A stretch of DNA of 16,234 bases from an uncultured Collinsella sp. (GTDB taxonomy: Bacteria; Actinomycetota; Coriobacteriia; Coriobacteriales; Coriobacteriaceae), in assembly GCA_900553165.1 (NCBI GenBank), contig USCN01000010.1:1-16234 (forward strand). Direction: 5' to 3'. Shown here in pieces: positions 13,954 to 16,234 of this stretch. The first letter of the stretch is position 1; each line of letters begins with the position of its first letter. The notes below the pieces were generated by a model that was not told the DNA's origin, made no database searches, and saw only the letters and a list, made by a program, of their open reading frames with translations. Both the position numbers and the translations under genes were made by a program.

Positions 13954-14105
13954 GTTCATCTCAATCTGTAACATCTAGCCGAGTTTTTCGGTCCTAGCTG
14001 TTACAGATCGAGATGAACGCACAGGCCAAGCCGAAAATCTCAATCTGTAACATGTAGACCACTTTTGACCGTCTAGTTGTTACAGATCGAGACAAACGGA
14101 ATAGG
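13954..14105. repeat. Two-hairpin intergenic repeat, copy 2
   Basis: Unit 1 pairs 13954-13978 with 13994-14018 (23 of 25) around a 15-nt loop. Unit 2 pairs 14038-14057 with 14073-14092 (17 of 20). Relative to copy 1 (8944-9097), the pair G8948-C9004 is replaced by A13958-T14014, a compensatory change that keeps the stem. Copy 2 follows the operon 2 terminator and ends 10 bp before the LacI3 stop, the same placement as copy 1. Confidence 0.8.
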
Positions 14106-14115
14106 CCGAGCACGT

Positions 14116-15126
14116 CTACGCCCGCAAGTCCTTTACGCTGGAACGCTCGACCAACACGCCCGAGACGAGCGTACGGCTTCTGGAGCTCGGGGCTTCCAGA
14201 CCTGCGACGACCTCGTTAAGCGCACGGATGCCCAGCTCACGGTGACGGAACTTCACCGACGTCAGAATCGAGTTGGGAATCGTCTTGTAGAGCTCATCGT
14301 CGAAGCCGATCACGGACACGTCGTCGGGCACACTCAGACCCTTGTCACGTAGAGCCATCATCACGCCGTTTGCCATGCAGTCGTTAGCAGCGAGGACCGC
14401 CGTGCAATCGGGCTTATCGGCAAGCACAAGGCCCGCGGCATAGCCACTATCCGCATTCCAATCGCCTTGCAGAGGCTCGGGCGGCTCAATGCCACGCGCC
14501 TCGAGTGCCGCACGCCAACCTCTCATACGGCACTGGCTCGACAGCGACTCTTTCTTACCAGAGACGAAGTACACGTTCTTGTGCCCGTGATTCAAGAAGT
14601 ACTCGCACGCCATGCGCGCGCCGCCCTCTTGGTCGTCACTGACGGTGGAGCAGGTAGGATGCTCCATCGGCGTAATAATCACCGTCTTGAGGTCTTTCGG
14701 CGCCTCAAAGGTATCAAAGTCATCGACCATCTGACGCAGGTTGAAGATCATGCCATCAACAGGCAACTGCGACATTCTGCGCGCCGCATCGGCAAGAGTC
14801 ATCTTCTCACCTCCGCACTTCTTAATCATCGTGAGCGCAAAGCCGCGTTCTTCGGCGGCATCGGCGATACCGTCAATCATGTCCACGGCACCGCCCGATA
14901 AGTGGAACAGCACCACGCCGATGCACCCGTAACGACCCAACTTGAGCGAACGCGCGGCAAAGTTGGTTCGAAACCCGAGCGCCTCCATTGCGGAATGGAC
15001 CTTATCGCGTGTCGACTCGCGCACGCTATCGGGCTCGTTGATCACGCGCGACACCGTCTTAAGAGAAACACCCGCGGCAATCGCTACATCGTTCATCGAG
15101 ACGTTTTTCTTGTCCATCGTTGCCAC
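14116..15126 (-). CDS. LacI-family transcriptional regulator 3
   Basis: A LacI/GalR-type repressor of 336 aa from the chosen start. The helix-turn-helix is at about residues 11-30 (MNDVAIAAGVSLKTVSRVI) with L22-K23 at the positions equivalent to LacI's specificity pair. The hinge is FAARSLKLG. The effector domain includes GDWNADSGYAAGLVL and LAANDCMANG. The open frame begins at a GTG at 15177, but GTG 15126 has GGAG five bases upstream and gives a length matching the other regulators. ATG 15117 is the next alternative. It diverges from EIICB3 and probably represses it through the palindromes at 15257 and 15277. No clear operator was found directly before its own start, unlike LacI1 and LacI2. 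Confidence 0.9.
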   Translation of the reverse strand: MATMDKKNVSMNDVAIAAGVSLKTVSRVINEPDSVRESTRDKVHSAMEALGFRTNFAARSLKLGRYGCIGVVLFHLSGGAVDMIDGIADAAEERGFALTMIKKCGGEKMTLADAARRMSQLPVDGMIFNLRQMVDDFDTFEAPKDLKTVIITPMEHPTCSTVSDDQEGGARMACEYFLNHGHKNVYFVSGKKESLSSQCRMRGWRAALEARGIEPPEPLQGDWNADSGYAAGLVLADKPDCTAVLAANDCMANGVMMALRDKGLSVPDDVSVIGFDDELYKTIPNSILTSVKFRHRELGIRALNEVVAGLEAPSSRSRTLVSGVLVERSSVKDLRA

Positions 15127-15190
15127 TGCTTCTCCACTCGGTTCTCTATCGCTCGTTTTTTGCGTTCTAGCATACACTACCTGCCTGACT

Positions 15191-15230
15191 GATAAATCAG
15201 CCGTTTATCGGACGATATCGACCGTTCACC
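15191..15230. promoter_or_regulatory. Inverted repeat and ACCGTTC motif upstream of lacI3
   Basis: GATAAA (15191-15196) and TTTATC (15204-15209) form an inverted repeat with a 7-nt gap. ACCGTTCACC at 15221-15230 repeats the motif found before IIA, lacI1 and lacI2. Together they lie 65-105 bp upstream of the LacI3 start. Function is inferred only from recurrence and position. Confidence 0.35.
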
Positions 15231-15256
15231 TGTAAATCCTTGTTGCTCTTCCAAGT

Positions 15257-15274
15257 ATGTCTTACGTTGTCATT
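15257..15274. promoter_or_regulatory. LacI-type operator 3a
   Basis: ATGTCTTACGTTGTCATT has a right half (GTTGTCATT) identical to that of the neighbouring perfect site, and a degenerate left half. Its centre is 23 bp from that of 3b, like the 22-bp pair in module 2. Confidence 0.6.
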
Positions 15275-15276
15275 AA

Positions 15277-15300
15277 CGAAATGACAACGTTGTCATTTCG
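15277..15300. promoter_or_regulatory. LacI-type operator 3b, perfect 24-bp palindrome
   Basis: The core AATGACAACGTTGTCATT (15280-15297) is a perfect palindrome, and three more bases pair on each side (CGA and TCG). It lies ~100 bp upstream of the EIICB3 start and is the most symmetric member of the operator family in this window. Confidence 0.8.
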
Positions 15301-15401
15301 CAATGCCTTCCTTAAGCAGGAAGGTTTCCGGGCAGTCCTGACCATCCATCGACGACCAGTTCCATCCACATGCATCGCGCATCAAGTAGCAAAGGAGCTC
15401 T

Positions 15402-16234
15402 ATGGACGCCATCGTAAAGATGCTCGAAAAGCATCAACCGTTCTTTGAGAAGATCTCGAGAAACATCTACCTCCAGGCCATCAAAGACGGATTCCTTGGG
15501 TGCATGCCCATCGTCCTTACCTCTTCGATCTTTCTGCTGATCGCCACCCTTCCCGGCGTAGTTGGCATCACGCTGCCCCAGCCGCTCATCGACTGGTGCA
15601 ACAAGCTGTACAACTTCACCATGGGCGTCATGGGCATCATGGTTGCCGGCACCACCGCCAAGAACTTCACGGCTTCCATGAACCGTCGCATGCCCGCCGG
15701 CAAGGTGCTCAACGACGGTTCCACCATGGTGGCCGCCCAGTGCAGCATGCTGCTGCTCGCAGTCACGCAGTTCACCACCAAGTTCAACGGCTCCGAACTT
15801 TCGGTCTTCGATTGCACCAGCATGGGCACGCGCGGTCTGTTCTCGGCCTATATCGCCGCGTTCATTACCGTGTGGGTTTATAAGTTCTGCGTCTCGCGCG
15901 ATCTGACCATTAAGCTGCCCAAGGAGGTCCCGGGCGCCATCGCTCAGAACTTCCGCGACATCATCCCCTTTGGCGGCGCCGTCATCATCTGCGGCATCAT
16001 CGATGTGGTTGTGCGCAACCTCATGGGCGTTCCGTTCTCCGAGCTGCTCATCAAGCTGCTCTCCCCGCTCTTTACCGCTGCAGAAACCTATCCTGGCCTT
16101 ATCCTTATCCAGGCAGCCACCGCGTTCTTCTGGTTCATCGGCGTCCACGGCCCCTCGATCGTCCAGCCGGGCATCGACCCCATCCGTCTTGCCAACCAGG
16201 CCGAGAACCTGCAGGTTCTGCTGGCCGGTGGCCA
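15402..16234 (+). CDS. PTS lactose/cellobiose-type EIIC(B) permease 3, partial
   Basis: The reading frame opens at 15402 with AAAGGAG four bases upstream of ATG and stays open to the window end: 277 full codons without a stop. The protein begins MDAIVKMLEKHQPFFEKISR, almost the same pattern as EIICB2 (MESIVKFLEKGQPYFDKVSK). It continues with NIYLQAIKDGFLGCMPI, NRRMPAGKVLN, IKLPKEVPGAIAQNFRDI and FFWFIGVHGPS with H249. Only the first two-thirds of the IIC domain is present. The NEP motif and any IIB domain lie beyond the edge. It diverges from LacI3 with two operators between them and is the permease of a third module; a GH1 gene downstream is possible but not visible. Confidence 0.9.
   Translation, partial: MDAIVKMLEKHQPFFEKISRNIYLQAIKDGFLGCMPIVLTSSIFLLIATLPGVVGITLPQPLIDWCNKLYNFTMGVMGIMVAGTTAKNFTASMNRRMPAGKVLNDGSTMVAAQCSMLLLAVTQFTTKFNGSELSVFDCTSMGTRGLFSAYIAAFITVWVYKFCVSRDLTIKLPKEVPGAIAQNFRDIIPFGGAVIICGIIDVVVRNLMGVPFSELLIKLLSPLFTAAETYPGLILIQAATAFFWFIGVHGPSIVQPGIDPIRLANQAENLQVLLAGG

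Noticed and set aside
15109..15126. Operator-like TTGTCCATCGTTGCCACT over the LacI3 start
   Set aside because: Only the right half resembles the family; the left half has too many mismatches to call an autoregulatory site.

Overview
The window is a carbohydrate-uptake locus for lactose or related beta-galactosides, built on the tagatose-6-phosphate pathway. High G+C at third codon positions, Gram-positive-type Lac proteins and the PTS layout suggest a gut Actinobacterium of the Coriobacteriia, most likely Collinsella. That assignment rests on general sequence character, not on a marker gene.

Left part (1-5193, all minus strand): lacC, lacB and lacA (galactose-6-phosphate isomerase and tagatose-6-phosphate kinase) form one operon read from right to left. 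An unrecognised multi-pass membrane protein follows at 2381-3412, then a single lactose/cellobiose PTS enzyme IIA (3636-3974) and a LacI-type regulator (4189-5193). No tagatose-1,6-bisphosphate aldolase (LacD) is present.

Right part (4189-16234): three similar modules lie in tandem. Each has a LacI-type regulator on the minus strand diverging from a plus-strand transport/hydrolysis operon. Module 1 is LacI1 | EIICB1 - 6-phospho-beta-galactosidase 1. Module 2 is LacI2 | 6-phospho-beta-galactosidase 2 - EIICB2, with the gene order swapped. Module 3 is LacI3 | EIICB3, cut by the window edge. Modules 1/2 and 2/3 meet tail to tail. At each junction there is a rho-independent terminator followed by a ~150-bp two-hairpin repeat.

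Working together: an EIICB takes up and phosphorylates a galactoside, probably using the one shared IIA as phosphoryl donor. A GH1 enzyme releases galactose-6-phosphate, LacAB isomerises it and LacC phosphorylates tagatose-6-phosphate.

Regulation appears layered. Each module's divergent region carries an 18-bp palindrome family (approximately AATGNNMAC-GTKNNCATT, eight sites seen) whose inner bases differ by module, as do the regulators' recognition-helix residues. The shared genes lacABC and IIA lack this palindrome. They share different GAACA/TGTTC motifs, suggesting another regulator not encoded here. A third motif, GAACGGT/ACCGTTC, recurs upstream of IIA and all three lacI genes.
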